A stretch of DNA of 64,000 nt from Thalassospira sp. HJ (GTDB lineage: Bacteria > Pseudomonadota > Alphaproteobacteria > Rhodospirillales > Thalassospiraceae): the NCBI RefSeq assembly GCF_000948415.1, contig NZ_JYII01000010.1:248001-312000 (forward strand), written 5' to 3'. How positions within the stretch are numbered: the first letter of the stretch is position 1; each line of letters starts with the position of its first letter. The notes under the pieces were generated by a model. It saw only the letters and a program-made list of their open reading frames with translations, did not search any database and was not told the origin of the DNA. Made by a program: the position numbers and the translations under genes. This document shows positions 17,355-28,952 of this stretch, piece by piece.

Positions 17355-18092
17355 ATGAACGACCTGAGCCCAAAAAACCGCATTTTGCTTGTTTTCAACT
17401 CCGCCACCGGACAGCCAGGACGGTTGGGAACAGTCATGCGCCGCTACGGGTTCGAGTTCGATATTCGCCGTCCCGGTGAAGGCGACGAACTGCCCACCGA
17501 TCTTTGCAAATATCATCTGGTTGTCGTGTTTGGCGGGCCGATGAGTGCCAATGACGATCATCTTGATAATGTCAGCGCGATCATGAACTGGCTGCCCAAT
17601 GTGGTGTCGAGTGATGCGATGTATCTGGGCATTTGCCTCGGCGTGCAGATGATGGCGAGATGCCTTGGTGCGCAAGTCGAGCCGCATCCCGAAGGCATGA
17701 CAGAAATCGGTTATTACCCGGTGCAGCCGACCCCGGCTGGGGAGCATCTGTTTCCCGATGAAATGATGGTCTATCACTGGCACAGCGAAGGGTTTGGCAT
17801 TCCCGACGGGGCGGAGCTGGTTGCGACCGGCCCGACATTCCCCCATCAGGCCTATCACGTTGATGAACGCATCTGGGGCCTTCAGTTCCATCCGGAAGTC
17901 GATGATGAAAGCCATGAGCGCTGGCTTACCAATGCCGGTGACAAAACCGATCGCCCGAACGGCCAGTGCCCCGATACCCAGCGCGCGGGACGGGCGAAAT
18001 ATGACGCGGCATTTGGCGCGTGGTTCGAACGCTTCGCCGAGAAGGTTCTGGTCAAGAACCGTATGCCAAGCGATGTCGGACAAAGCAGCTAA
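17355..18092 (+). CDS. Class I glutamine amidotransferase (GMP synthase-like domain protein)
   Basis: The 245-residue stand-alone amidotransferase has the catalytic triad elements: nucleophile Cys in YLGICLGVQMMA (about 91-102), HWHSEGFGIPDG, and LQFHPEVDDE carrying the His and Glu. It hydrolyses glutamine or a gamma-glutamyl bond. No partner synthetase domain is present, so the acceptor is unknown; relatives include gamma-glutamyl-polyamine hydrolases and GuaA-like proteins. It ends 22 bases from the convergent DUF2478 gene. Confidence 0.85.
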   Translation: MNDLSPKNRILLVFNSATGQPGRLGTVMRRYGFEFDIRRPGEGDELPTDLCKYHLVVVFGGPMSANDDHLDNVSAIMNWLPNVVSSDAMYLGICLGVQMMARCLGAQVEPHPEGMTEIGYYPVQPTPAGEHLFPDEMMVYHWHSEGFGIPDGAELVATGPTFPHQAYHVDERIWGLQFHPEVDDESHERWLTNAGDKTDRPNGQCPDTQRAGRAKYDAAFGAWFERFAEKVLVKNRMPSDVGQSS

Positions 18093-18113
18093 GCGCTAAT
18101 TGCTTCGTTTCCC

Positions 18114-18626
18114 CTAAGCCGAGACCATGCCTGCCGGTGCTTGCGCGAGCCAGTCTTCGATGGCGGTTTCGTCAAAGGCGAGTGCCTTGGCATAGCCGCC
18201 ATGGAATGCGTCCCACGCATCGCGATATTCATCGCGCACCCCGACCAGTACCGGAATTTCCAGATCCATCGCACGTGAAATCACATCGCGCAGGCCGCGT
18301 CCTTCGGCCTCGCTTCGGCCAAAGCGCGCGATGATCAGAACGTCACTTCCGGCTTCGACATCACGCGATAGCTGGGATGCCAGGGTGGAAAGGGCATCGC
18401 CATCAAGCTTGCAGCCCTTGGCCATTTTGCCGCGGTTTTTCGTGATCGGCATCTCATCGCCGCTGCGCAAGTTTCGGACATGCACGAGGGTGCCGCAATC
18501 GGCATCCTTGCGGCGCTTTTGCACGTAACCGGCAACCGATTTGCCGTTGGCCAGCATCCCCTCGGCAATGGCGGCGAGAAGATCGTCAATCGGGTCTTTG
18601 GGGTGAAACGCAATACCTGCCAGCAT
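18114..18626 (-). CDS. DUF2478 family protein
   Basis: The 170-residue protein matches DUF2478 by pattern: MLAGIAFHPKDPIDDLLAAIAEGMLANGKSVAGYVQ, then ITKNRGKMAKGCKLDGDALSTLASQLS and DVLIIARFGRSEAEGRGLRDVISRAMDLEIPVLVGV. These NTPase-fold proteins are often next to molybdenum-cofactor or molybdate genes, but no such gene is adjacent here. It starts three bases after the stop of the alcohol dehydrogenase gene, so the two are probably cotranscribed. Confidence 0.8.
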   Translation of the reverse strand: MLAGIAFHPKDPIDDLLAAIAEGMLANGKSVAGYVQKRRKDADCGTLVHVRNLRSGDEMPITKNRGKMAKGCKLDGDALSTLASQLSRDVEAGSDVLIIARFGRSEAEGRGLRDVISRAMDLEIPVLVGVRDEYRDAWDAFHGGYAKALAFDETAIEDWLAQAPAGMVSA

Positions 18627-18629
18627 GGA

Positions 18630-19670
18630 TCAGAACCGATCAATCACGGTGACGCCGGTGGCAGCAAAGCTGTCCATGCTCATCAGTGCCGTGGCACCCT
18701 CGGCCAGCGTCACACGATCACCGATCAGCTTTTGCGGTGCCAGTTTGCCCGACTGGATCATGTCGAGCATCGCGTCATAGCGAAACGCCTGCATGCCGTG
18801 GCTGCCAAGGATTTCAAGTTCGTGGGCGACCACACGGTCCATTGGTACCTTTGCATGCGCATGATCATCGGTCATGAGGCCGATCTGGATGTGCTTGCCG
18901 CGCTTACGCAGGCACGCGACGGAATTAAAACATGTGACCGCACTGCCCAGGGCATCCACCGATACATGCGCACCGCCGCGCGTGATGTCCTTGATCGCAC
19001 TCGGGATGTCATCAATGGTGGCGGCATTGAGTACCGCGTTGGCACCGAGTTCCTTGGCGTAATCAAGCTTGGCGTCGTCAATGTCGACGGCCACGACATA
19101 GGTACCGGCAGCGGCGGCAATCATGATGGCGGACAGGCCAACACCACCAGCACCATGGACCGCGACGATTTGACCGGCTGATACCTTGCCCTGATCGATC
19201 ACGCCGCGGAAGCTTGTGGCAAAGCGACAGCCGAGGCTTGCGGCAGTGGCGAAATCCATTTCATCGGGCAGGCGGACCAGATTGGTGTCGGCGTAATCAA
19301 TCGCGACATATTCGGCAAAGCTGCCCCAATGGGTAAAGCCCGGCTGGAATTGCTGATCACAGACCTGATGATTGCCGCTATGGCATTCCGGGCAATGACC
19401 GCAGCCAGATACAAACGGCACAGTGACGCGGTCGCCTTCCTGCCAGCGTTTGATGTCCTTACCAACGGCAACGACAGTCCCGGCGAACTCGTGGCCCGGG
19501 ACGTGCGGCAGTTGCACATCGGAATCGTGGCCCATCCAGCCATGCCAGTCACTGCGACACAGACCGGTCGCGCCAACCTTGATGACCACGCCACCGTTTT
19601 CCGGGGTCGGGTCGGGGAGTTTCTGGACCTCGATGGGGCCTTGATATTCGGTGAAGTAAGCGGCGCGCAT
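18630..19670 (-). CDS. Zinc-dependent alcohol dehydrogenase
   Basis: The start at 19670 is set by GGAGGAAGACCT just upstream; a longer frame runs into a palindromic repeat. The 346-residue MDR enzyme has catalytic zinc ligands in GLCRSDWHG (about 36-44) and [13 protein letters not shown], a structural zinc site [15 protein letters not shown], and the NAD-binding motif [21 protein letters not shown] (about 166-186). It oxidises alcohols or reduces aldehydes; the substrate is unknown. It forms a two-gene unit with the DUF2478 gene. Confidence 0.92.
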   Translation of the reverse strand: MRAAYFTEYQGPIEVQKLPDPTPENGGVVIKVGATGLCRSDWHGWMGHDSDVQLPHVPGHEFAGTVVAVGKDIKRWQEGDRVTVPFVSGCGHCPECHSGNHQVCDQQFQPGFTHWGSFAEYVAIDYADTNLVRLPDEMDFATAASLGCRFATSFRGVIDQGKVSAGQIVAVHGAGGVGLSAIMIAAAAGTYVVAVDIDDAKLDYAKELGANAVLNAATIDDIPSAIKDITRGGAHVSVDALGSAVTCFNSVACLRKRGKHIQIGLMTDDHAHAKVPMDRVVAHELEILGSHGMQAFRYDAMLDMIQSGKLAPQKLIGDRVTLAEGATALMSMDSFAATGVTVIDRF

Positions 19671-19687
19671 AGGTCTTCCTCCAAGCC

Positions 19688-19788
19688 GACGGTCGTTATA
19701 TTTGCGAACTCCTGCGTCAAACCCCTTATCCGGGGTGCCGCCCCGCATTGCGGGCTTTTCCTAGTATTTCACAAATATAACGACCGTC
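19688..19788. repeat. Palindromic repeat module, copy at the alcohol dehydrogenase promoter
   Basis: Perfect 17-bp arms (GACGGTCGTTATATTTG and its complement) enclose the shared core GCGTCAAACCCCTT..CCGGGG and CCCCGC..GCGGG..CTTTTCCTAG. The same core with different but self-complementary arms lies at 7595-7681 and 52563-52643. The core itself folds into two small hairpins. It sits between the rhomboid gene stop and the alcohol dehydrogenase start and may influence that promoter. Confidence 0.75.
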
Positions 19789-19827
19789 CATTTTTAGATG
19801 TTTTTGGACGTCGTTTCTTATTGTCGC

Positions 19828-20814
19828 CTAAGTATCATCCTTGTCGCGGTCCGGATGCAAGCGAACAACTTTCGGAACGCCAACCGAAGGCTTGGATTTT
19901 GGTTTTGGCTCCGGTTTGGGCGCGGCATCTGGCTGATAACGACCCCAGGGGGATGTGTCGCGTTCTTCGCCGTCCTTGCCCTCTTTCCCCCATGGCCCCC
20001 GCTGATCACGGCGCATATTGGCATGTTTGGCTGCACGCTCTGCCTCGTAGGCGGCTGCCCATGGCGGGATGTTTGACGTTGCACCGCGCGTCTTGCGGCC
20101 GGGGCGATAGATGCCGAAGGCCGGGGCAGGCGACCCGTCATGCCAAAGCGGCACGTTGCGGTGCTTGAATAGCGGGATCAGGGCAAGGCCCGCCAAGAAG
20201 CCCGCGATATGGGCAACCCATGCAATGCCACCGCCGGCACCACTGCCGAAATTGATCACCTGGCTTACAAACCAGAAGCCAAGCACGACCACGGCCGGGA
20301 CATAAAAGATAAACACCCAGAAGAACCAAACCAGCACGCGCGCCTTGGGATAAAGCAGGAAATAGGCACCCAGCACACCGGCAAGCGCACCGGATGCACC
20401 GATCATCGGGATTTCCGATTGGGTATCAAGCAGGCCATGGCCAAGGGCCGCGGCAACGCCACACGCAAGATAGAAGATCAGAAAGCGGAAATGGCCCATC
20501 GAGTCTTCGACATTATTCCCGAAGATCCAGAGATAGAGCATATTACCGCCGAGATGCATCCAGCCGCCATGCATGAACATCGCCGAAAAGATCGACAGGA
20601 ACCCGAAGCCATCCGGGAAGGGCGAAAAGCCCGGTGGCAGTTCGGCATGACCAAACAGTACGGCCGGGATCGCGCCATATTGCAGGTTCATCAGAACAGC
20701 GGCGCGCGGATCAAGGGTGACGGTGCCCAGAAACACCACGACATTGATCGCAATGATCGCGTAAGTGACCCATGGCGTGATCGTGGTCGGGTTGTTGTCC
20801 TTGATCGGCAGCAT
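19828..20814 (-). CDS. Rhomboid family intramembrane serine protease
   Basis: The 328-residue protein has six or seven membrane segments (about 14-240), the catalytic Ser motif GASGALAGVLGAYFLLYP (about 139-156), the catalytic His in AHIAGFLAG (about 206-214) and the HxxxN element HLGGNMLYLWIFGNNVEDSMG. All catalytic residues are present. The last 90 residues form a charged, Pro/Lys-rich cytosolic tail. Rhomboids cut transmembrane substrates; the target is unknown. It lies 66 bases upstream of an oxyR gene encoded on the same strand. Confidence 0.9.
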   Translation of the reverse strand: MLPIKDNNPTTITPWVTYAIIAINVVVFLGTVTLDPRAAVLMNLQYGAIPAVLFGHAELPPGFSPFPDGFGFLSIFSAMFMHGGWMHLGGNMLYLWIFGNNVEDSMGHFRFLIFYLACGVAAALGHGLLDTQSEIPMIGASGALAGVLGAYFLLYPKARVLVWFFWVFIFYVPAVVVLGFWFVSQVINFGSGAGGGIAWVAHIAGFLAGLALIPLFKHRNVPLWHDGSPAPAFGIYRPGRKTRGATSNIPPWAAAYEAERAAKHANMRRDQRGPWGKEGKDGEERDTSPWGRYQPDAAPKPEPKPKSKPSVGVPKVVRLHPDRDKDDT

Positions 20815-20880
20815 TGGCTATGCCCGTTGTCTGTGTCTTTAACGTCGCCCTAATTCGTACGGCGGGCCAACGGCCCCCGA

Positions 20881-21804
20881 TCAGGCAACCACGGCCTCGT
20901 CGCGCGGGGCAAGGCGATCGCGCAAATAGGCCGCCAATTGGCGATATTCGCGTTTACGTGCCGAGCTGCGCCGCCAGACCATGCCGATGCGCCGGATCGG
21001 AACCGGATTCTCAAACGGGATGATCTTGAGCAAATCCGGCCGACGTGCTTCGACTTCTAGCGACATTTCAGGCAACAGTGTGGCACCGATGCCAGCACCG
21101 ACCATCTGCACCAGAGTTGATAAGCTGTTGGCCTGGAAATCGGCAGACTTGCTCCAGCCTGCTTTCTGGCAGACTTCAAGCGCCTGATCGCGCAGGCAGT
21201 GCCCGTCTTCAAGCAGCAAAAGCTTTTCATCCTTGATGTCGCCGATCTCGAGATGCTTTTTATGCGTCAGCGGATTGTTCGGCGCGCAGGCAAAGACAAA
21301 GCGGTCTTCAAACAGTTCGAACTCTTCGAGCCAGTTTTCATCAATCGGCAGGGCAATCAGGGCAAGGTCGAGCTTGCCGGCCATCAGAAGCTCGATCAGC
21401 TTGGCGGTCTGGTCTTCGCGCAGAAGCGGCTGAAGCTTCGGGAAACCGGATTTAAGCGATGCCATCACATCAGGCAAAAGATAGGGGCCGATGGTCGGAA
21501 TGACGCCGATATGGATCGGGCCTGAAAGCGGGTCGGCGGCGGCTTGCGCCATGGTGGTCAATTCATCGACTTCCTGCAGGATATTTCGCGCCCGCGAAAC
21601 GACCTCTTCACCCAGCGGGGTCATCAGGACCTGACGCTTGTTGCGTTCGACCAGCTGCGCACCCAGAAGGTTCTCAAGCTCGCTGATCGCAGCCGACAAA
21701 CTTGGCTGCGTAATGAAGCAAGCCTCTGCTGCGCGGCCAAAATGTCCGGTCTCGGACAGGGCAACAAGGTATTTGAGCTGCTTGATGCTCGGTTGGGCAG
21801 CCAT
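20881..21804 (-). CDS. oxyR: LysR-type hydrogen peroxide sensor OxyR
   Basis: The 307-residue regulator begins SIKQLKYLVALSETGHFGRAAEACFITQPSLSAAISELENLLGAQLVERNKR, the OxyR-type helix-turn-helix. The redox pair is visible as GHCLRDQALEVC (Cys spacing identical to E. coli Cys199-Cys208). It is divergent from ahpC-ahpD, which strongly suggests it activates that operon when the disulphide forms. Confidence 0.93.
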   Translation of the reverse strand: MAAQPSIKQLKYLVALSETGHFGRAAEACFITQPSLSAAISELENLLGAQLVERNKRQVLMTPLGEEVVSRARNILQEVDELTTMAQAAADPLSGPIHIGVIPTIGPYLLPDVMASLKSGFPKLQPLLREDQTAKLIELLMAGKLDLALIALPIDENWLEEFELFEDRFVFACAPNNPLTHKKHLEIGDIKDEKLLLLEDGHCLRDQALEVCQKAGWSKSADFQANSLSTLVQMVGAGIGATLLPEMSLEVEARRPDLLKIIPFENPVPIRRIGMVWRRSSARKREYRQLAAYLRDRLAPRDEAVVA

Positions 21805-21812
21805 AAATTTTT

Positions 21813-21841
21813 CCTATCAAAACTCGAAGTTTTATCTATTT
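21813..21841. promoter_or_regulatory. Candidate OxyR operator in the oxyR-ahpC intergenic region
   Basis: CTATCAAAACTCGAAGTTTTATC holds the inverted repeat AAAACT-CGA-AGTTTT flanked by CTATC and ATCTATT, resembling ATAG/CTAT OxyR half-sites. It lies directly before the oxyR start and about 130 bases before ahpC, fitting autoregulation and activation. The assignment is inferred from pattern and position. Confidence 0.45.
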
Positions 21842-21968
21842 GTCTTAGGTAATGCATTTCTCTACAAATCGCTAGCAAGCAGTGCATTTTTTGCACCTGC
21901 TCACAAAAGTTTCTACGGCCTGTCGGGGGCCGTTCTGTGTTTTTAAAACTGGGTTAGGAGAAACCATA

Positions 21969-22496
21969 ATGCTTACCGTTGGTGATACGCTTCCTGAATT
22001 CAATCTGACCGGCGTTTCGGGCAAAGGCCCGGACAGCTTCGCTCCGGTTACCGACAAGTCCTATGAAGGCAAATGGAAGATCCTGTTCTTCTGGCCGAAA
22101 GACTTCACCTTTGTTTGCCCGACCGAGATCGTTGGTTACGGCGAACTGAACGGTGACTTCGAAGATCGTGACGCAGTTCTTCTGGGTTGCTCGACCGACA
22201 CCGACTTCGTGCACGCTGCATGGCGCACCCACCACGAAGACCTGGGTGACAGCCCGTTCGTATGGCTGGCTGACGAGAAAAAAGAACTCTCGACCGCTCT
22301 TGGTGTTCTGGCCAAAGACGCCGGTGTTGCCCTTCGTGCGACCTTCATCGTCGACCCGGACAACATCATCCGTCACGTACAGGTCAACGACCTGAACGTT
22401 GGTCGTAACCCGCAGGAAGCGCTTCGTATTCTCGACGCCCTGCAGACCGACGAACTTTGCCCGTGCAACTGGACCCAGGGTGACGAAACCCTCTAA
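21969..22496 (+). CDS. ahpC: Peroxiredoxin AhpC
   Basis: The ATG at 21969 follows AGGAGAAACCATA; a longer frame lacks a ribosome site. The 175-residue product has the peroxidatic Cys in FVCPTE (about 46-51) and the C-terminal DELCPCNW with two Cys, as in AhpC proteins that are recycled by AhpD. It reduces H2O2 and organic peroxides. The pairing with ahpD downstream and OxyR upstream supports this. Confidence 0.93.
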   Translation: MLTVGDTLPEFNLTGVSGKGPDSFAPVTDKSYEGKWKILFFWPKDFTFVCPTEIVGYGELNGDFEDRDAVLLGCSTDTDFVHAAWRTHHEDLGDSPFVWLADEKKELSTALGVLAKDAGVALRATFIVDPDNIIRHVQVNDLNVGRNPQEALRILDALQTDELCPCNWTQGDETL

Positions 22497-22675
22497 GTCC
22501 AGTCCGGATGTGACTTTGGGACCGGGCTTTGGCCCGGTCCCGCTTTCCCAGCCTGTGAATATTGCTGCCTTTTGCATCGTCCGCGCCCAATGGGTGCGAC
22601 ACCGACACGGCTGATTTTCAATTCGTTTTTGAATTACGCGTTTATCGCTTCAGACAGTTTCAGAGGATTTTTCCC

Positions 22676-23212
22676 ATGACGTCGATCGTTGAAATCAAGG
22701 ACTCCATGCCGGCCTATGCCAAGGACCTTAAGCTGAACCTTTCGAGCATGGCCAACAATCCGGGCATGACCGACCAGCAGGTTTACGGTACCGCGCTCGC
22801 TTGTGCCTTTGCATCGCGCAACGCCAAACTGACCAAGGCTGTTGCCGCCGAAGCCGCCGAAAAACTGACCCCGGAAGCTATTGAAGCTGCCAAGGGTGCG
22901 GCTGCCATCATGGGCATGAACAACATCTATTACCGGTTCAACCATCTGGTATCGGATGAAGAATACAGCTCCATGCCGGCACGTCTGCGCATGAACATCA
23001 TCGGCAAGCCGGGCATCGACAAAGCCGACTTCGAACTGTTTTCGATTGCTGTTTCGGCGATCAATGGTTGCGGCATGTGCATCGATAGCCATGACAAGGT
23101 GCTGAAAAACGCTGGCGTTAAAAAGGAAACCATCCAGAACGCCATCCGTATCGCATCGGTCATTCATGCGGTTGCCGTCGTGATTGACGCCGAAGACGCC
23201 TTGGCGGACTAA
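22676..23212 (+). CDS. ahpD: Alkyl hydroperoxide reductase AhpD (carboxymuconolactone decarboxylase fold)
   Basis: The start at 22676 gives 178 residues. The active site NGCGMCIDSHDKVLKNAGV (about 120-138) carries the CxxC pair and the following His, and MGMNNIYYRFNHLV is the AhpD-family helix. AhpD re-reduces AhpC using electrons delivered from a lipoamide-linked system. A terminator follows, closing an ahpC-ahpD operon. Confidence 0.94.
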   Translation: MTSIVEIKDSMPAYAKDLKLNLSSMANNPGMTDQQVYGTALACAFASRNAKLTKAVAAEAAEKLTPEAIEAAKGAAAIMGMNNIYYRFNHLVSDEEYSSMPARLRMNIIGKPGIDKADFELFSIAVSAINGCGMCIDSHDKVLKNAGVKKETIQNAIRIASVIHAVAVVIDAEDALAD

Positions 23213-23246
23213 GCCACGTCACAAAATTCGGGCCAACGCCCAAAAG

Positions 23247-23283
23247 AAAGCCCCGGTCACCTGATGGTGCCGGGGCTTTTGTT
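23247..23283. terminator. Bidirectional terminator between ahpD and a convergent hydrolase gene
   Basis: The stem AAAGCCCCGG/CCGGGGCTTT is flanked by A-rich and T-rich runs, so it can serve both converging genes. Confidence 0.8.
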
Positions 23284-23307
23284 TTGCGTGAATTGGCAGA
23301 GTGGTCG

Positions 23308-24114
23308 TTACGCCGCGGCAGGTTCGGTGATGCCAAGATGTTTGAGCGTTGCCGAAATTACCTGATCGGGTTGATCGAAATGCGGGATATGTCCGCACTC
23401 CTTGATCAGCATCTTGGTCACCGGGCCACCGGTCTTGGCGCAAATGGTGTGGACCTGTTCATCGCTGCCAAACTGATCATCATCGCCCTGAATGACCAGA
23501 AGCGGGCAGATGATGTTGGTCAGTTCATCGACCATGTTCCATTCAAGGAAATCCGGCTGGCGCCAGGTATCGACCCAGGAGCGGAAGACATCGTCGGTCT
23601 GGGCGAAGTGATGACGTTGCAGTTTGGTTTTCCAGTCGGTGTCGGCGTAAATCTTGGCGGCTTCCGTAATGCCGGCAACGGTAACATCCTCGACAAAGAC
23701 GTGGGCAGCTTCGGAAATCACCGCCGTTACATTATCCGGGAAGCGCGCGGCATATTTAAGCGCGATGGTCGCCCCGTCGCTGTGGCCAAACAGGATCGGC
23801 TTGGAAAGGCCAAGCTCGGTGATCAGACCATGCAGATAGACATCGCTTTCGGTGTTGTGGAAATCAATCGCCCGCGGAATGTCGCGCTTGGCATGCGGAT
23901 CGGATCTGCCGTGGCCGCGCCGTTCATAGACAATCACCGGATAGCCGGTGGCACTTGCCAGCTTTTCCGGAAAATCGCGCCACATGCGAATGGTGCCAAG
24001 GGCCTCGTGCAGCATCAGGATGGTCGGCGCGTCGGCGCGGACTCCATCGGGAATGATCCGCTGGCAGGACAGGCTGATGCCATTGACGGTGGCATAGAAA
24101 TTTTCGGGCTTCAT
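23308..24114 (-). CDS. Alpha/beta hydrolase
   Basis: The 268-residue protein has the oxyanion/entry region LMLHEALGTIRMWRDFPEKLA, nucleophile elbow FGHSDGATIAL (Ser at about 95), the acid region VIQGDDDQFGSDEQV and the catalytic His in KECGHIPHFDQPDQV. It is a soluble esterase- or dienelactone-type hydrolase. The substrate cannot be deduced and no pathway neighbours are evident. Confidence 0.85.
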   Translation of the reverse strand: MKPENFYATVNGISLSCQRIIPDGVRADAPTILMLHEALGTIRMWRDFPEKLASATGYPVIVYERRGHGRSDPHAKRDIPRAIDFHNTESDVYLHGLITELGLSKPILFGHSDGATIALKYAARFPDNVTAVISEAAHVFVEDVTVAGITEAAKIYADTDWKTKLQRHHFAQTDDVFRSWVDTWRQPDFLEWNMVDELTNIICPLLVIQGDDDQFGSDEQVHTICAKTGGPVTKMLIKECGHIPHFDQPDQVISATLKHLGITEPAAA

Positions 24115-24194
24115 ATCAGGGGCAATCTTTGTTGGGGCTTTGATCGGATTATTTATCGGTATTTCGGTGCGTAATTATTTAATTCCAATCATGG

Positions 24195-24232
24195 ACAAAA
24201 AAACAGGGCCCGGCAAGTGCCGGACCCTGTTT
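24195..24232 (-). terminator. Rho-independent terminator of the aspartate aminotransferase gene
   Basis: On the minus strand AAACAGGGTCCGG/CCGGGCCCTGTTT is followed by a run of seven T, 37 bases after the stop. Confidence 0.85.
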
Positions 24233-24268
24233 GATGCGTTTTAATCCCGAAGTTCGGGAATGCAGACC

Positions 24269-25786
<1,518 letters not shown>

Positions 25787-27922
25787 ATGAATGCGCTGCC
25801 GGAATTTCTGACCAAACGTCGCCCGCCTGTCGAAGGATCACGGGAATTCAAACTGGTGACGGAATATGAGCCTGCTGGCGACCAGCCGCAGGCGATTGCC
25901 GAACTGATGGCGGGCATCAATGATGATGAGCGCGATCAGGTTCTGCTGGGTGTAACCGGGTCGGGCAAGACCTTCACCATGGCCAATATCATTGCCAATA
26001 CCCAGCGACCGGCACTGGTTCTGGCGCCGAACAAGACTTTGGCCGCCCAACTTTATGCCGAAATGAAGCATTTCTTCCCAGACAATGCGGTCGAGTATTT
26101 CGTTTCCTATTACGACTATTACCAGCCGGAAGCCTATATCCCGCGCTCGGACACCTATATCGAGAAAGACAGTTCGATCAACGAACAGATCGACCGGATG
26201 CGCCATGCCGCCACGCGAGCAATTCTGGAGCGCAACGACTGTATCATCGTGGCATCGGTGTCGTGCATTTACGGTATCGGGGCGGTGGAAACCTATCTTG
26301 AAATGACCCAGCGCATTTCGGTGGGCGACGAGGTCGATCGCAACGACATCATGAAGCGTCTGGTGGAATTGCAATACACCCGTAATGACGCGGCCTTTTC
26401 GCGCGGCACATTCCGGGTGCGCGGCGATGTGCTTGAGATTTTCCCGGCCCACGCCGAAGACCGCGCCTGGCGCGTTTCGATGTTTGGTGACGAGATCGAG
26501 GAACTGGCAGAGTTCGACCCGCTGACCGGGCACAAGTTTGCAACGATGGATTCGGTCACGGTCTATGCCAATTCGCACCACGTCACCCCGCGCCCGACAC
26601 TGGTGCAGGCCATGGCCGGCATCAAGCAGGAACTGAAAGACCGACTGGCGGAATTCCAGGCCGAAGGCAAGTTGCTGGCGGCGGAGCGGATCGAGCAGCG
26701 CACGACCTTTGATCTCGAAATGATGGAAACGGTCGGGCACTGCAAGGGGATTGAAAACTATTCCCGCTGGCTTTCGGGCCGTAATCCTGGCGAGCCGCCG
26801 CCCACCCTGTTTGAATACCTGCCGGAAAACGCGCTTTTGTTTGTCGATGAAAGTCACGTCGCCGTGCCGCAGATCGGCGGCATGTTCAGAGGGGACTATA
26901 ATCGCAAAGCGACACTGGCCGAGCATGGCTTCCGTCTGCCGAGTTGCGTTGATAACCGGCCGCTTAAGTTCGAGGAATGGGAAGCAATGCGCCCGCAAAG
27001 CGTGTTTGTTTCGGCCACACCCGGCAACTGGGAAATGGAGCGCACCGGGGGTGTTTTTGCCGAACAGGTCATTCGTCCGACGGGCCTGATTGACCCGGTC
27101 TGTATCGTGCGACCGGTCGAAACCCAGGTGGATGATTTGCTGGGTGAGGCCAAGGAATGTGCGGCCAAGGGCCAGCGCGTTCTGGTAACGACGCTAACCA
27201 AGCGCATGGCAGAAGATCTGACCGAATATCTGCATGAGCATGGCATTCGTGTGCGCTATCTGCATTCCGATATTGATACGCTGGAGCGGATCGAGATCAT
27301 TCGTGATTTGCGCCTTGGCGTGTTTGACGTGCTGGTGGGGATTAACCTTCTGCGAGAAGGTCTTGATATCCCGGAATGTGCGCTGGTGGCGATTTTGGAT
27401 GCGGACAAGGAAGGCTTCCTGCGTTCGAAAACGTCACTTGTGCAGACGATTGGCAGGGCTGCGCGTAACGTTGATGGTCGCGTGCTGCTTTATGCCGACA
27501 AGATGACCGACAGCCTTGAATACGCGATTGGCGAAACCAACCGCCGGCGTGAAAAGCAGATGGCCTATAACGAGGAACATGGCATCACGCCCGAAACCGT
27601 GCGGTCGCGGATCAATGATGTTCTCGAAAGTGTCGCCGAGCAGGATTACGTCACCGTCGATACCGGCGTTTCGGGCGATACGATGGTGGGTCATAACCTG
27701 CGTGCGCATATCGAGGATCTTGAAAAACGTATGCGCGATGCCGCCGGGAACCTTGAGTTCGAGGAGGCCGCACGTCTGCGTGACGAGATCAAACGGCTTG
27801 AGGATCAGGAGCTTGGTCTGGCAGAGGTCGGACCGATGGCACGTACAATCGGGACTGCCGGCCCCGGATCGAAATCGGCGAATAAACCGAAATACAAGGG
27901 GCGCCGCCGCAAGGGGGCGTAA
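25787..27922 (+). CDS. uvrB: Excinuclease ABC subunit B
   Basis: The 711-residue nucleotide-excision-repair helicase has Walker [15 protein letters not shown] (about 55-68), the damage-probing beta-hairpin region [29 protein letters not shown] (about 107-135), DESH box [12 protein letters not shown] and the C-terminal UVR motif for UvrC ([31 protein letters not shown]). A basic tail [12 protein letters not shown] ends the protein. It hands damaged DNA from UvrA to UvrC. Confidence 0.97.
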   Translation: MNALPEFLTKRRPPVEGSREFKLVTEYEPAGDQPQAIAELMAGINDDERDQVLLGVTGSGKTFTMANIIANTQRPALVLAPNKTLAAQLYAEMKHFFPDNAVEYFVSYYDYYQPEAYIPRSDTYIEKDSSINEQIDRMRHAATRAILERNDCIIVASVSCIYGIGAVETYLEMTQRISVGDEVDRNDIMKRLVELQYTRNDAAFSRGTFRVRGDVLEIFPAHAEDRAWRVSMFGDEIEELAEFDPLTGHKFATMDSVTVYANSHHVTPRPTLVQAMAGIKQELKDRLAEFQAEGKLLAAERIEQRTTFDLEMMETVGHCKGIENYSRWLSGRNPGEPPPTLFEYLPENALLFVDESHVAVPQIGGMFRGDYNRKATLAEHGFRLPSCVDNRPLKFEEWEAMRPQSVFVSATPGNWEMERTGGVFAEQVIRPTGLIDPVCIVRPVETQVDDLLGEAKECAAKGQRVLVTTLTKRMAEDLTEYLHEHGIRVRYLHSDIDTLERIEIIRDLRLGVFDVLVGINLLREGLDIPECALVAILDADKEGFLRSKTSLVQTIGRAARNVDGRVLLYADKMTDSLEYAIGETNRRREKQMAYNEEHGITPETVRSRINDVLESVAEQDYVTVDTGVSGDTMVGHNLRAHIEDLEKRMRDAAGNLEFEEAARLRDEIKRLEDQELGLAEVGPMARTIGTAGPGSKSANKPKYKGRRRKGA

Positions 27923-27928
27923 AAAAGC

Positions 27929-27960
27929 AAAAGCCGGTGTTTGAGGACACCGGCTTTTGT
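27929..27960. terminator. Terminator between uvrB and convergent msrP
   Basis: The stem AAAAGCCGGTGT/ACACCGGCTTTT with a 6-base loop is flanked by A and T runs on both sides and may act in both directions. Confidence 0.85.
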
Positions 27961-27983
27961 GTTTGGGCGGGCGGGGCTACGGG

Positions 27984-28952
27984 TTACATAAACAGCCGCT
28001 CGTTCTCCATGCCCTTGTAGATATCAGCGACATATTCGCCGTAACCGTTATAGATGCGGGTGGGGACGCTTTCGCCGTTATTGAGCAGGCGTTCATAGGC
28101 CTGCGTCCAGCGCGGATGCGGGACTTCGGGGTTTACGTTGGCCCAGAAGCCATATTCGTCGGCATTGATATCTTCCCAGAAGCTTTTCGGGCGCTTGTCG
28201 GTGAAGGTAAAGCGGACGATGGATTTGATGTTTTTAAAGCCGTATTTCCACGGCGTAACCAGACGCAAGGGGGCGCCGTTCTGCTTGGGCAGTTCTTCGC
28301 CGTAAATGCCCGTCGCGATCATGGTCAGTTCATTGGTGGCCTCTGCCATCGACAGGCCTTCGATATAGGGCCAGGGATACCAGAACTGACGCAGACCCGG
28401 CATGGTGTCCTTTTGGCTGGCAGTTTCCATTTCGACATATTTCGCGCCCGACAGGGGCTTTGCGAAATCAACCAATGCCTTCATCGGGAAACCGGACCAG
28501 GGCACGGTCATCGCCCAGGCTTCGACACAGCGGAACCGGTAGACGCGCTCTTCGAGCGGCATCTTGCGCACAAGTTCTTCGAAATCAATCTCGATCGGCT
28601 TTTCGACCAGCCCGTCGATTACCACGGTCCAGGGGCGAATGCGCATGGCTTGGGCTGCTTGCGAGATCGATTTGTGAGATCCGAATTCATAGAAGTTGTT
28701 ATAGGTCAGCGCCTTGGATTTCTCGGTCATTTCGCGTTCGACCGTATAGGCCGGATTGCGATCAACCGGATAGAGATCGGCGGTGGCGCCAGATCCTTGC
28801 GCCAGTGCGCTGCCAAGCGGGAGGCTTGATGCTGTTGCGCCGATTGAACCGGCCGCGATCCCCTTAAGGAACTGGCGGCGGTTTTTATAGATTGATTCCG
28901 GTGTGGCGTCTTTTTCAGGGATTTCCCATCCCTTTTTGCGGCGTATCAGCAT
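27984..28952 (-). CDS. msrP: Protein-methionine-sulfoxide reductase catalytic subunit MsrP
   Basis: The ATG at 28952 is chosen because GGAGG lies five bases upstream; the longer frame adds 18 odd residues. The 322-residue product has a Tat signal (RRQFLKGIAAGSIGATASSLPLGSALA) and the sulfite-oxidase-fold molybdopterin domain with the Mo-ligand Cys in YRFRCVEAWAMTVPW. MsrP repairs oxidised Met in periplasmic proteins, taking electrons from the membrane heme protein MsrQ. msrQ is not adjacent in this window, which is unusual. Confidence 0.92.
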   Translation of the reverse strand: MLIRRKKGWEIPEKDATPESIYKNRRQFLKGIAAGSIGATASSLPLGSALAQGSGATADLYPVDRNPAYTVEREMTEKSKALTYNNFYEFGSHKSISQAAQAMRIRPWTVVIDGLVEKPIEIDFEELVRKMPLEERVYRFRCVEAWAMTVPWSGFPMKALVDFAKPLSGAKYVEMETASQKDTMPGLRQFWYPWPYIEGLSMAEATNELTMIATGIYGEELPKQNGAPLRLVTPWKYGFKNIKSIVRFTFTDKRPKSFWEDINADEYGFWANVNPEVPHPRWTQAYERLLNNGESVPTRIYNGYGEYVADIYKGMENERLFM

